From Stenotrophomonas maltophilia (GTDB lineage Bacteria > Pseudomonadota > Gammaproteobacteria > Xanthomonadales > Xanthomonadaceae): a stretch of 64,000 nt of DNA. The stretch lies in contig NZ_CP106759.1 in the NCBI RefSeq assembly GCF_025642255.1, forward strand, positions 3,003,501-3,067,500. The letters are read 5' to 3'. Under the pieces are notes generated by a model. That model was given only the letters and a program-made list of their open reading frames with translations. It was not told where the DNA came from and ran no database searches. Of this stretch, positions 28,729-37,155 are shown piece by piece. Each line of letters starts with the position of its first letter. The stretch's first letter is position 1. Position numbers and translations under genes: made by a program.

Positions 28729-29592
28729 TCAGCGATCGCTCTTGAGGTACTGCAGGAACGGGTCGTTCTTGTCGAGCACGATCACGCCGTTGCCGTCGGT
28801 CATGGAGCCACGGTAGGCCTCCAGGCTGCGGTAGAAGGCGTAGAACGCCGGATCGGCAGAACCGGCCTTGCCATAGATGCGCGCGGCATCGGCATCACCT
28901 TCACCGCGCAGGCGCTGGGCATCACGCTCGGCTTCGGCGATCAACACGGTGCTGTCGCGGTCGGCCTGGGCGCGGATCGTCAGCGACTGTTCCTCGCCTT
29001 CGGCGCGCAGCTTGGCAGCCTCCTGCTTGCGCTGGGCGCGCATGCGCTCATACACGTCGTTGATGACCTGGCTGTCGGTCGGCAGATCGACCTGCTTGAT
29101 GCGCAGATCGATCATCTGCATGCCCAGCCCCGCCACCGCCTCGTTGATGCCCTTCAGCTGCTCGGCGATCAGCTCGCTGCGGTCGCCGGACACCAGCTGC
29201 TGCAGGGTGCGCGAGTTGATCTGGTTGCGCAGCGAGTCAGTGATGATCGGTGCCAGGCGGGCATTGGCGATGCGCGGATCGCCGCCGGTGGCACGGAAGT
29301 AGTCACCCACGTTGGAGATGTAGCCGATCGCGAAGAAGTCGACGCTGACGTCCTTCTGCTCGGCGGTGAAGTAACGCGCAGGGGCGGTATCAAGCACCTG
29401 GAAGCGGCGGTCGAAGACCTTCACCGTTTCCACGATCGGCAGCTTGAAGTGCAGGCCCGGCTTGATGTCCGAGCGCACCACCTTGCCCAGGTTCAGGACC
29501 ATGGCGGTCTGGTCCTCGCGGACCACGTACACCGAGCCCAGCAGGCCCAGCACCACCGCCACGATCACGGCGATCCAGATTGGACTCTTCAT
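28729..29592 (-). CDS. hflC: Protease modulator HflC (SPFH domain)
   Basis: A 287-residue inner-membrane protein. Together with HflK it forms a periplasmic cage around the FtsH protease and modulates turnover of membrane proteins. One N-terminal membrane anchor (IWIAVIVAVVLGLLGSVYVV) precedes an SPFH/band-7 domain (about 22-190) and a long Ala/Glu/Arg-rich coiled coil (ERMRAQRKQEAAKLRAEGEE). The start overlaps the hflK stop by four bases (ATGA), supporting coupled synthesis of equal amounts. Order and length match E. coli HflC (334 residues there, so the C-terminus is slightly shorter here). Confidence 0.96.
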   Translation of the reverse strand: MKSPIWIAVIVAVVLGLLGSVYVVREDQTAMVLNLGKVVRSDIKPGLHFKLPIVETVKVFDRRFQVLDTAPARYFTAEQKDVSVDFFAIGYISNVGDYFRATGGDPRIANARLAPIITDSLRNQINSRTLQQLVSGDRSELIAEQLKGINEAVAGLGMQMIDLRIKQVDLPTDSQVINDVYERMRAQRKQEAAKLRAEGEEQSLTIRAQADRDSTVLIAEAERDAQRLRGEGDADAARIYGKAGSADPAFYAFYRSLEAYRGSMTDGNGVIVLDKNDPFLQYLKSDR

Positions 29593-30722
29593 CGGCTGCC
29601 CTCCTCACGGCCGCTCGGTCGCCCGGTCGGGCGGCCCGTGGGCCGGCCCGGGTCACGGGAAGGTTCCGCTGCCGTGGTACCCGGCAACGAAGGCATCACC
29701 ACGTCCGGATTCGGCACGCCGGAGGCCGACGTCGCAGGACGGGTATCGCCGGTCATCGGCACGTAGATCAGCTGGCGGCCATCGCCGCCGATCACCTTGC
29801 GGTTCTCGCTCAGCACCTGCTGCACCGTTTCCAGCCACAGGCGCTTGCGGGTCACGTCCGGCGCATCCTTGTACTGGGCCTGCAGCAGGCTGAAGCGCTG
29901 TGCATCACCCTCGGCCTTGGACACCACGGCCTGCTTGTAGCCTTCGGCGGTGGTACGGGCGCGCGAGGCCTGGCCTCGTGCTTCCGGCACGACCTTGGCA
30001 GCGTAGGCCTGGGCTTCGTTGATCAGGCGTTCCTTGACCTGCTGCGCACCGTTGACCTCGTCGAAGGCCGGCTTCACTTCCTCCGGCGGACGGGCGTCCT
30101 GCAGGGTCAGGCCGGTGACGGTCAGGCCGGTCTTGAACGCGCGCAGCAGCGCCTGCAGGCGCTCCTCGGCAGCCGCGGCCAGCGGTCCACGGTTGTTCAG
30201 CACGGCGTTGAGATCGGCACGGCCGACTTCCTCGCGCACGGCACTCTGGGCGGACTGTTCCAGCACCTGGTTGGCATCGACCGTGCCGAACAGGTACTGC
30301 TGCGGATCATCGATGCGGTACTGGACGTTCAACGACACGTTGACGATGTTCTCATCGCGGGTCAGCACCGGAACCTGGATCGAGAAGGTCTTGATCTCGG
30401 TCGCGTTGACCTTGGTGACCGACTCGATCGGCCACGGCAGCTTGAAGTTCGGTCCGGGCTGCAGGATGCGCGAGAACTGGCCGAAGCGCAGCACCACGCC
30501 ACGCTGCTGCTCGCCGATCAGCTGGAAGCTGGAGAACAGCACCAGCAGCACCAGGGCTGCCACCACCCAGCGGACGATGCCGCCATCGAACAGATCCTTC
30601 AACGGCCCGGGCAGCCCGCCCCAGCCACCACCATTGCCACCGCCGCGCGACCCGAACGGCCCGCGTCGATTGTCCTCGGGGCCTTGTCCGCCCTTGTTGC
30701 CGCCGGGTGTATTCCAGGCCAT
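29589..30722 (-). CDS. hflK: Protease modulator HflK (SPFH domain)
   Basis: A 377-residue partner of HflC. It starts with the Gly/Asn-rich cytoplasmic leader typical of HflK (MAWNTPGGNKGGQGPEDN). A membrane helix (about 50-70, WVVAALVLLVLFSSFQLIGE), the SPFH domain and a coiled coil follow. The start at 30722 has GGAG seven bases upstream. The last 20 residues form a short tandem repeat, GRPTGRPTGRPSGREEG, encoded by near-identical 12-base units (about 29605-29645); this is not a known HflK feature and may vary between strains. The stop overlaps the hflC start. Confidence 0.96.
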   Translation of the reverse strand: MAWNTPGGNKGGQGPEDNRRGPFGSRGGGNGGGWGGLPGPLKDLFDGGIVRWVVAALVLLVLFSSFQLIGEQQRGVVLRFGQFSRILQPGPNFKLPWPIESVTKVNATEIKTFSIQVPVLTRDENIVNVSLNVQYRIDDPQQYLFGTVDANQVLEQSAQSAVREEVGRADLNAVLNNRGPLAAAAEERLQALLRAFKTGLTVTGLTLQDARPPEEVKPAFDEVNGAQQVKERLINEAQAYAAKVVPEARGQASRARTTAEGYKQAVVSKAEGDAQRFSLLQAQYKDAPDVTRKRLWLETVQQVLSENRKVIGGDGRQLIYVPMTGDTRPATSASGVPNPDVVMPSLPGTTAAEPSRDPGRPTGRPTGRPSGREEGSR

Positions 30723-30873
30723 GCACGCTCCATCAAGATATGGGCTGCGGCGCGGGCCCTTCCCGCGGCGCCAGCCGTGAACCATCACCGATCATACAAG
30801 ATGGGGCGGATCGGCAGGATCGAAAGGGGGCGAACGGGGTAAGGTGGCGTTTTCCTCGAAGTCAGGCACGCCG

Positions 30874-31869
30874 ATGGTCCCCACCACCCCGTTCACCGCC
30901 TTCCGCATCGAGAGCGACGACGCCGGCTACCGCAGCGGCCTGACCCGGCTGGGGGTCGACGACCTCAACCCCGGGCAGGTGCTGATCCGCGCCCGGTGGT
31001 CCTCGGTCAATTACAAGGACGCCCTGGCCGGCACCGGCAAGGGCCGGATCCTGCGCCGCTTCCCGCTGGTGGGCGGCATCGATGTGGCCGGCACGGTCGT
31101 GGCCTCCACCGACCCCGCCTGGCGCGAGGGCGACGCCGTGCTGGCCACCGGCTGCGGCCTGAGCGAAACCCGCGACGGCGGCTACAGCCAGTACGTGCGG
31201 CTGGAGTCGAGTGCGGTGATCGCGCAGCCGCCCGGGCTCAGCCCGCGCGAGGCGATGGTGCTGGGCACGGCCGGTTTCACCGCCGCGTTGGCGCTGCTGC
31301 GCCTGCAGGACAATCGGCAGACCCCGGATCTGGGCCCGCTGGCGGTGACCGGCGCCAGCGGTGGCGTGGGTGCCCTGGCGCTGTCGATCTTCAGCCGCGC
31401 CGGCTATACCGTGCACGCCGTCAGCGGCAAGCCGGAGCAGGCCCGCTTCCTGCGCGACATCGGCGCCAGCGAGGTTCTGCCACGCGAGGCGTTGGCCGAT
31501 ACCGGCCCGTTGCAGACCGGGCGCTTCGGCGGGGGCCTGGACAATGCCGGCGGCGACATGCTGGCCAGCCTGCTGGCGCAGACCGTGCCCTACGGCAGCG
31601 TGGTCAGCGCAGGCCTCGCCGCCAGCCCGAAGCTGGACATGACGGTGATGCCCTTCATCCTGCGTGGCGTATCGTTGCTGGGCGTTTCTTCGGCCAACGC
31701 GCCACGCGCCCTGCGCGAAACCGTCTGGGCGCGGTTGGGCGACGACTGGAAGCCGCAGCATCTGCAGCAGATCTGTACGGCGGAAGTCGGCCTGGAGGCG
31801 CTGCCGGAGGTGTTCGAGCGCATGCTGGCCGGCGGCTCGCTGGGACGCACGGTGGTACGGATCGACTGA
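30874..31869 (+). CDS. acuI: YhdH/AcuI-type acryloyl-CoA reductase (MDR superfamily)
   Basis: A 331-residue medium-chain dehydrogenase/reductase of the YhdH/AcuI family, NADPH-dependent and without zinc. Enzymes of this branch reduce the toxic intermediate acryloyl-CoA to propionyl-CoA. The catalytic-domain start (SSVNYKDALAGTGKGRILRR, FPLVGGIDVAGTVV) and the Rossmann motif VTGASGGVGALALSIFSRAG are typical. Start set at ATG 30874; an in-frame GTG at 30844 exists. A propionyl-CoA product would feed the methylcitrate operon 12 kb away, a metabolic rather than genetic link. The PilH-like receiver lies 88 bases downstream. Confidence 0.9.
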   Translation: MVPTTPFTAFRIESDDAGYRSGLTRLGVDDLNPGQVLIRARWSSVNYKDALAGTGKGRILRRFPLVGGIDVAGTVVASTDPAWREGDAVLATGCGLSETRDGGYSQYVRLESSAVIAQPPGLSPREAMVLGTAGFTAALALLRLQDNRQTPDLGPLAVTGASGGVGALALSIFSRAGYTVHAVSGKPEQARFLRDIGASEVLPREALADTGPLQTGRFGGGLDNAGGDMLASLLAQTVPYGSVVSAGLAASPKLDMTVMPFILRGVSLLGVSSANAPRALRETVWARLGDDWKPQHLQQICTAEVGLEALPEVFERMLAGGSLGRTVVRID

Positions 31870-31928
31870 ACGTTGCAGGCAGGCGACGGACGGCAGGCGC
31901 CGCCCTCCCGCCGGTAATCCGCCCGCAC

Positions 31929-31934
31929 TACACT
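31929..31934 (+). promoter_or_regulatory. Possible -10 box of the receiver gene inside a small dyad
   Basis: TACACT at 31929-31934 overlaps the loop and 3' arm of a 7-bp perfect inverted repeat (31921-31927 with 31934-31940), 24 bases before the start codon. A protein or hairpin could occlude it; no -35 is evident. Confidence 0.35.
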
Positions 31935-31957
31935 GCGGGCATTACCTGGGGAACAAC

Positions 31958-32329
31958 ATGGCACGCATTCTGATCGTCGACGACTCACCGTCGCAGCTGT
32001 TGGGGATACAGCGCATCGTCGAGAAGCTCGGGCACCAGATCCTGACCGCCACAGATGGCGCCGCCGGGGTGGAAGCCGCCCGTGCCGAGCTGCCCGATCT
32101 GGTGCTGATGGACGTGGTCATGCCCAACCTCAACGGTTTCCAGGCGACCCGCACCCTCGCCCGCGACGAGGCGACCCGGCACATCCCGGTGATCCTGGTG
32201 ACCACCAAGGACCAGGACACCGACCGCATGTGGGGCATGCGCCAGGGCGCCAAGGCCTACATCACCAAACCGTTCTCGGAAGATGAGCTGTCCGAGGTGC
32301 TGGAGCGGGTGTTCGCCGGGCAGGGCTGA
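31958..32329 (+). CDS. pilH: PilH-like single-domain response regulator
   Basis: A 123-residue stand-alone receiver. The acidic pair is in IVDDSPSQL, the phosphoacceptor in DLVLMDVVMPNLNGFQATR (Asp53), Thr in VILVTTKDQDTDR and Lys in ITKPFSEDEL. The stretch TTKDQDTDRMWGMRQGAKAY closely resembles PilH of the type IV pilus (twitching) chemosensory pathway. No pilG, pilI or pilJ lies next to it, so assignment to that pathway is by similarity only. The start is supported by the immediate receiver fold (MARILIVDD) and GGGG upstream. A REP pair follows. Confidence 0.8.
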   Translation: MARILIVDDSPSQLLGIQRIVEKLGHQILTATDGAAGVEAARAELPDLVLMDVVMPNLNGFQATRTLARDEATRHIPVILVTTKDQDTDRMWGMRQGAKAYITKPFSEDELSEVLERVFAGQG

Positions 32330-32346
32330 AGCCGCAGCATGCGCGG

Positions 32347-32411
32347 GTAGCGCCGGGCCATGCCCGGCGAGCGCAGCGGGTCAGGAGCCGCCGGGCATGG
32401 CCCGGCGCTAC
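32347..32411. repeat. SMAG-type REP inverted pair
   Basis: GTAG-led and CTAC-ended palindromes of the GCCGGGC(C)ATG type facing each other between convergent genes. Confidence 0.88.
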
Positions 32412-32447
32412 CCTTGGGTTGATTCACCGAGGGCCCTGCACAGGGCG

Positions 32448-33332
32448 TCAGATTGATTCGCCGAAGGCCTTGGCCAGGTTGCGGTATGCCTTCTTCTGCG
32501 CTTCGTCGGTGGCGGCCGGGGCAATGATCTCCAGCTCGACGATCTGATCGCCGTCGGGATTGCCCGGCAGGCCGCGGCCGCGCAGGCGAAGCTTGCGACC
32601 GGCTTCGGAATCGGCCGGAATCTTCAGCTCCACCGCGCCGCCCAGCGTGGGCACGCTGATGCTGGTGCCCAGCGCTGCCTGCCAGGGCGTGACCTGCAGC
32701 GAATACAGGATGTTGCGGCCATCGACCTCGAACTGCGGGTGTGCGGCGTACTCCACCTCCAGCAGCAGGTTGCCACCGTGGTTGCCCTGCCCCGCCAGAC
32801 GGATCACCTGGCCGGGACGGATGCCCTTGGGCACGCGCACATCCAGCTGCCTGCCGTTGACGGTGATGCGCAGGCTGTCGCCGTTGTAGGCGGCCTCCAG
32901 CGGCACCGACAGCTTGGCGCGGGTATCGCGGTTGGGTGCATGCCCCTGGCTGCTGAATCCCGGGCCCGGTCCCTGGCCACCGCGCTGGCGGGCGAACAGG
33001 CTCTCGAAGAAGTCGCTGAAGCCGCCATTGGGGCCACCACCGCCGAACACTTCCTCGAAATTGAAGCCACCGCCACCGTAGTTCGGCGGCACATTGAATT
33101 CCTCGCCCGGCCGGTAGCCCTGCGCGCGCAGCTGGTCATAGGCCGCGCGCTTTTCCGGATCGCGCAGCGCCTCATAGGCTTCATTGACCGCCTTGAACCT
33201 GTCTTCGGCCCCGGCCTCCTTGCTGACGTCCGGGTGGTACTTGCGTGCCAGCCGGCGGTATGCGGTCTTGATCTCCGCATCACCCGCACTCGGTTCCACC
33301 CCCAGGGTGGCGTAATAATCCTTGAATTCCAT
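32448..33332 (-). CDS. cbpA: DnaJ-family co-chaperone CbpA
   Basis: A 294-residue type-II Hsp40. The J domain fills about residues 4-70 with the essential HPD at YHPDVS and the start KDYYATLGVEPSAGDAEIK. A Gly/Phe-rich linker (NYGGGGFNFEEVFGGGGPNG) follows, without a zinc-finger domain, then two C-terminal substrate-binding domains (LSVPLEAAYNGDSLRITVNG; LRLRGRGLPGNPDGDQIVEL). It works with DnaK and in E. coli also binds curved DNA. No cbpM modulator lies next to it. The gene stands alone on the minus strand between two convergent/divergent + strand genes. Confidence 0.93.
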   Translation of the reverse strand: MEFKDYYATLGVEPSAGDAEIKTAYRRLARKYHPDVSKEAGAEDRFKAVNEAYEALRDPEKRAAYDQLRAQGYRPGEEFNVPPNYGGGGFNFEEVFGGGGPNGGFSDFFESLFARQRGGQGPGPGFSSQGHAPNRDTRAKLSVPLEAAYNGDSLRITVNGRQLDVRVPKGIRPGQVIRLAGQGNHGGNLLLEVEYAAHPQFEVDGRNILYSLQVTPWQAALGTSISVPTLGGAVELKIPADSEAGRKLRLRGRGLPGNPDGDQIVELEIIAPAATDEAQKKAYRNLAKAFGESI

Positions 33333-33540
33333 CCAGCTACCTCGATTCGCTTCGGCCGCGCCGGTGGCGCCGCCCCGGGTTCATTCTACGCGCCGGCGAT
33401 GCTACGCCGCCCCTCGTGCGGCCCCGGTGAGGCCGACTGATCCTGCGCAATGCGCCTGCCATCGGCCTGCGCCACGCTGTGGCTGGAACCCTGGCGCGTG
33501 CCCCCTGAAGATGGGGCCTGCACGCGGGGTTTCCAATGTC

Positions 33541-33570
33541 TTGACGCCCCTGTCCCATCCCGCCCACTAG
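33541..33570 (+). promoter_or_regulatory. Promoter candidate for the peroxiredoxin-ferritin genes
   Basis: TTGACG at 33541-33546 and a weak -10 (CACTAG, 33565-33570) spaced 18 bases apart, ending 23 bases before the peroxiredoxin start. Confidence 0.4.
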
Positions 33571-33593
33571 CCTGCCCCAGCAAGGAGTCCATC

Positions 33594-34076
33594 ATGACCA
33601 TCCATGTCGGCGACCGCATTCCGGAAGTGACCCTCAAGCGCATCCGCGAGGGCATCGAGACGCTCGATACGCACTCGCTGTTCGACGCCCGCAAAGTGGT
33701 GCTGTTCGCCGTGCCCGGCGCCTTCACCCCCACTTGCTCCGCCCGCCACCTGCCCGGCTTCGTCGAGAAGTTCGAGGCGTTCCGCCAGCGCGGCATCGAG
33801 GTCTACTGCATGGCGGTCAACGATCCGTTCGTGATGAAGGCCTGGGCCGCTGACCAGCACGTACCCGAGGGCCTGCTGATGCTGTCCGACGGCAATGCCG
33901 AACTGACCCGCGCGCTGGGCCTGGAACTGGATGCCAGTGCTTCGGGCATGGGCATCCGCTCGCGCCGGTTTGCCCTGTACGTGGACGACGGCGTCGTCCG
34001 CGCGGCCTGGATCGAGCAGCCCGGGCAGTTCGAAGTGTCCTCTGCCGAATACGTGCTGGAGCACCTGCCCACCTGA
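33594..34076 (+). CDS. Prx5-type peroxiredoxin
   Basis: A 160-residue thiol peroxidase reducing hydrogen peroxide and organic peroxides. The peroxidatic Cys48 is in the invariant PGAFTPTCSARHLPG. Another Cys near residue 72 (VYCMAVNDPF) is in the Prx5 family position. The protein lacks the glutaredoxin domain sometimes fused to this family. The start at 33594 follows AAGGAG by seven bases. The ferritin-like gene begins 29 bases downstream on the same strand, so peroxide removal and iron storage may be co-expressed. Cytoplasmic; no signal peptide. Confidence 0.93.
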   Translation: MTIHVGDRIPEVTLKRIREGIETLDTHSLFDARKVVLFAVPGAFTPTCSARHLPGFVEKFEAFRQRGIEVYCMAVNDPFVMKAWAADQHVPEGLLMLSDGNAELTRALGLELDASASGMGIRSRRFALYVDDGVVRAAWIEQPGQFEVSSAEYVLEHLPT

Positions 34077-34105
34077 TCTTCCACCGCAAGAGGAAACGGC
34101 CAGCC

Positions 34106-34681
34106 ATGTCCAATACGCCAGCCAACGCCACCACGTCTGCCCACCCGCTTCCCGGCATCAGCGACCGCAAGGTCCTGCGCGAACGCGCGCGGCGCAATAT
34201 TGAAGATGGCGCGATCACCGAAAGCTACAGTGCCGACCGCAAGGCCGTGATCAAGCTGCTCAACGACGCCCTCGCCACCGAGTATGTCTGCGTGCTGCGC
34301 TACTACCGGCATTACTTCACCGCCAAGGGGATGCTGGCCGATGCGGTCAAGGCCGAGTTCCTTGAGCATGCGCAGCAGGAACAGGCGCATGCTGGCAAGC
34401 TGGCCGAACGCATCGTCCAGCTCGGCGGCGAGCCGGACCTCAATCCGGACACGCTGAGCGCGCGTTCGCATGCCGAGTACAAGGAGGGCAGCGACCTGCG
34501 TGACATGGTCCGCGAGAATCTGGTCGCCGAACGCATCGCCATCGACAGCTACCGCGAGATGATCGACTTCATCGGTGATCGCGACACGACCACCAAGCGC
34601 ATCCTCGAGGAGATCCTGGCGCAGGAAGAAGAGCACGCCGATGAGTTCGCCGACCTGCTGGACGGGTGGATCGGGGAATAG
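34106..34681 (+). CDS. Ferritin-like (bacterioferritin-type) protein
   Basis: A 191-residue four-helix-bundle protein of the ferritin-like superfamily. Diiron-site residues are visible as Glu in NDALATEYVCVLRYY, the pair in FLEHAQQEQAHAGKLAERI (ExxH), Glu in RENLVAERIAIDSYRE and a second ExxH in LAQEEEHADEF. A basic, likely flexible N-terminal 40 residues precede the bundle. No obvious haem-ligand Met as in classical Bfr can be assigned. The likely role is iron storage or DNA protection (Dps-like), paired with the peroxiredoxin upstream; the exact subfamily is uncertain. Confidence 0.85.
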   Translation: MSNTPANATTSAHPLPGISDRKVLRERARRNIEDGAITESYSADRKAVIKLLNDALATEYVCVLRYYRHYFTAKGMLADAVKAEFLEHAQQEQAHAGKLAERIVQLGGEPDLNPDTLSARSHAEYKEGSDLRDMVRENLVAERIAIDSYREMIDFIGDRDTTTKRILEEILAQEEEHADEFADLLDGWIGE

Positions 34682-34703
34682 CGCTGCGCGTATCGGATAC
34701 CGC

Positions 34704-34728
34704 GTGCCGGCCGTGGGCCGGCACCTAC
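34704..34728. repeat. REP overlapping the pbpC stop codon
   Basis: GTGCCGGCC, GTG, GGCCGGCAC palindrome ended by CTAC on the + strand. On the minus strand its GTAG contains the TAG (34727-34725) that ends pbpC. Confidence 0.8.
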
Positions 34729-37106
34729 CGGAGGACGTTGAAACGCACCTGCGTCCACGCGCCATCGACAGCCAGCGCGGTCAGCGTATGGCTACCCGGT
34801 TCGGCGAACTCGCGCTGCATCAGCTGAGATCCCCGGGTCTGTGCGATCCAGCGGCCATCCAGCAGCCAGTCCACTGCCTGCTCGCTGCCCAGCGCGCGCA
34901 GCTGCAGGCGCACGCCGTGTTCGGCATTGGGCGCGCGCGCCAGCGTGGCCCCGTCATTCAGACCGTCCACGTGCAGCGCCACGCTGGCCTCACGGCCATC
35001 GTCGCGGCAGTCCGGTGACAGCGCCGGCAGCTGCGACAGCTCCCGGGTCGCCTTCGGCAGCCACGGCGACAGCAGCGCCGGCCAACGGGCGATTTCGCGC
35101 GCCACCTCCTCATGGGGCAGACGACAATCGGCCGAGACGCGCAGACCGGTGCGTGCATCTGCCAGGTAGCGCTGACGGCCCGGTTGCCAACGCCGGGCTT
35201 CGCGCTCGGGGAACGTGAGCGGTACGGCGCCGTCGAGCAGGTACGCCGGCATCCGCCGCTGGCACACGGCCGGCGGCAATCCTTCGGCGCGTTCACCGGT
35301 CGGCCAGCAGATGTCGCCCTGGCTGACGCTGGCCGGCATCGGTACCGCCGCCGAATCGCCACGCTGGCGCGGCAGACTGTCGACCACCTCGAACATCAGC
35401 GGCAGTGCGGTGACCGCGCCGTACTGGCCCGGCAGGGGCGTGCCGTCGGGCCGCCCCACCCATACGCCCACGGTGTAATGCCGCGTGCTGCCGATGGCCC
35501 AGGCATCGCGGTAGCCGTAACTGGTCCCGGTCTTCCAGGCAACGCGGGGGCGCCCTCCCACATCGAAGGTGCCCACGCCATACCCCGGACGCGGGTTCGA
35601 CTCCAGCATCTCGCGTACGATCCAGCTCGCCCCCGGCGACGCCAGCCGCCGCTCGATCATCGGCGCGTCATCGGTGTAGCGCACGCGGCCGGCGATACCG
35701 TTGCGGTTCAGTGCGGCGAATGCCCCGACCAGATCTTCCAGCCTCGCGCCGGTGCCACCGAGTATCAGCGAGAGATTGGGGGGGCTGCCCGCGGGAAACC
35801 GCAGCTGGATGCCGGCGTGTGACAGGCGCGCGGCAAAGCGCGCGGCGCCGACCCGCTGCAGCAGGTCCACCGAGGGTACGTTGAGCGACAGACGCAACGC
35901 ACTGGAGGCGCCGATCGGGCCATTGAACGCCATGTCGAAGTTGCCCGGGCGGTAGCTGCCGAAGCTCTGCGGCGCGTCCACCAGCAGGCTCTCCGAGTGG
36001 ATCAGGCCGTCATCCAGCGCCATCGCGTACAGGAACGGCTTGAGGGTCGAACCCGGCGAGCGCCAGGCCTGCACCATGTCGACGTGGCCCAGGCGCTGGC
36101 GGTCGCCGAAGGACAGCGTTCCCACGTAGGCGCGCGCCTGCAGGGTCTGGTTGTCGACCACCAGCAATGCCGCCGACGTCCGCTCCGGCAGGCTCGAGAA
36201 ATAGCTGGCCACGCGCTCTTCCAGTGTACGCTGCAGGCCGATGTCGATGCTGCTCCGGATGCGCGCCTGGCCGGGGTGTGCCGCATGCAGCCGCTGCGCC
36301 AGCAATGCCGCATGCAGCGGCGGTCGCAGCGACCGCGCCACCACGTTCTCGATGCGTGCATCCTCCACCTCATCCGGTGTCCACGCCCCCCGTTCGGCCA
36401 TGCGTGCCAGCACCTTGTCACGTGCCTTCTGCGCCGCTTCCGGATGGCGGTCCGGGCGCAGGCGGCTGGGTGCCTGTGGCAGCACCGCCAGCAACGCGGC
36501 CTCGGCATGTGACAGCTGCGCGGCCGGCTTGCCCAGGTAGGCCCAGCTGGCAGCCTCCACGCCCTCGATGGTGCCGCCGTAGGGCGCACGCTCCAGATAC
36601 AGGGCCAGGATCTCCCGCTTGGAAAGATGCGCTTCCAGCTGCAGGGCACGCAGCACCTGCTTGAGCTTGCCCCAGGGGGTACGCGAATGCGGGTCGAGGA
36701 TGCGTGCCACCTGCATGGTCAGGGTCGAGCCACCAGAAACGATGCGTCCGCCGCGCAGCAGCTGGCCGCCGGCACGCAGGATCGCCAGCGGATTGATGCC
36801 CGGATGGCGCCAGAACCAGCGGTCCTCGTAGGTCAACAACGCCTGCAGGTACAACGGCGAGACGCTGTCGATCGAGGCCGGATAGCGCCACACGCCCTCG
36901 GCATCGGCGAACGCACGCAGTGGCGTGCCGTCGGCAGCCACCACCAGGGTGCTGGTGTCGCGCTGCTTCGGCAGTGGCGGCGGGAAAACGACGTCCAGTA
37001 CCAGCAGCAGCGTCAGCAGACCCGCCGTTCCCCAGCGCAGCCACGGCCACAGCGGCCGCAGCCGGCGGCGCAGGTCCGCCCGCCGGGTCGTCATCGCGCT
37101 CTTCAT
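34725..37106 (-). CDS. pbpC: Penicillin-binding protein 1C
   Basis: A 793-residue bifunctional murein synthase. After a cytoplasmic basic tail and one membrane anchor (WGTAGLLTLLLVLDVVF) comes a GT51 glycosyltransferase domain (TYEDRWFWRHPGINPLAILR; GGSTLTMQVARIL). Next is the transpeptidase with SPGSTLKP (SxxK) and a KTGTSYGYRDAW block, and last a PBP1C C-terminal domain. Start at 37106 or 37094 (MTTRRADLRR, better ribosome site). It lies directly downstream of the alpha-2-macroglobulin gene, 50 bases apart, the same pairing as pbpC-yfhM in E. coli. Its TAG stop is supplied by a REP. Confidence 0.96.
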   Translation of the reverse strand: MKSAMTTRRADLRRRLRPLWPWLRWGTAGLLTLLLVLDVVFPPPLPKQRDTSTLVVAADGTPLRAFADAEGVWRYPASIDSVSPLYLQALLTYEDRWFWRHPGINPLAILRAGGQLLRGGRIVSGGSTLTMQVARILDPHSRTPWGKLKQVLRALQLEAHLSKREILALYLERAPYGGTIEGVEAASWAYLGKPAAQLSHAEAALLAVLPQAPSRLRPDRHPEAAQKARDKVLARMAERGAWTPDEVEDARIENVVARSLRPPLHAALLAQRLHAAHPGQARIRSSIDIGLQRTLEERVASYFSSLPERTSAALLVVDNQTLQARAYVGTLSFGDRQRLGHVDMVQAWRSPGSTLKPFLYAMALDDGLIHSESLLVDAPQSFGSYRPGNFDMAFNGPIGASSALRLSLNVPSVDLLQRVGAARFAARLSHAGIQLRFPAGSPPNLSLILGGTGARLEDLVGAFAALNRNGIAGRVRYTDDAPMIERRLASPGASWIVREMLESNPRPGYGVGTFDVGGRPRVAWKTGTSYGYRDAWAIGSTRHYTVGVWVGRPDGTPLPGQYGAVTALPLMFEVVDSLPRQRGDSAAVPMPASVSQGDICWPTGERAEGLPPAVCQRRMPAYLLDGAVPLTFPEREARRWQPGRQRYLADARTGLRVSADCRLPHEEVAREIARWPALLSPWLPKATRELSQLPALSPDCRDDGREASVALHVDGLNDGATLARAPNAEHGVRLQLRALGSEQAVDWLLDGRWIAQTRGSQLMQREFAEPGSHTLTALAVDGAWTQVRFNVLR

Positions 37107-37155
37107 TGCAGGATGCCAGCAGGACGGGCCGCGCCGTCGCGGCCCGTCCGCGCGG

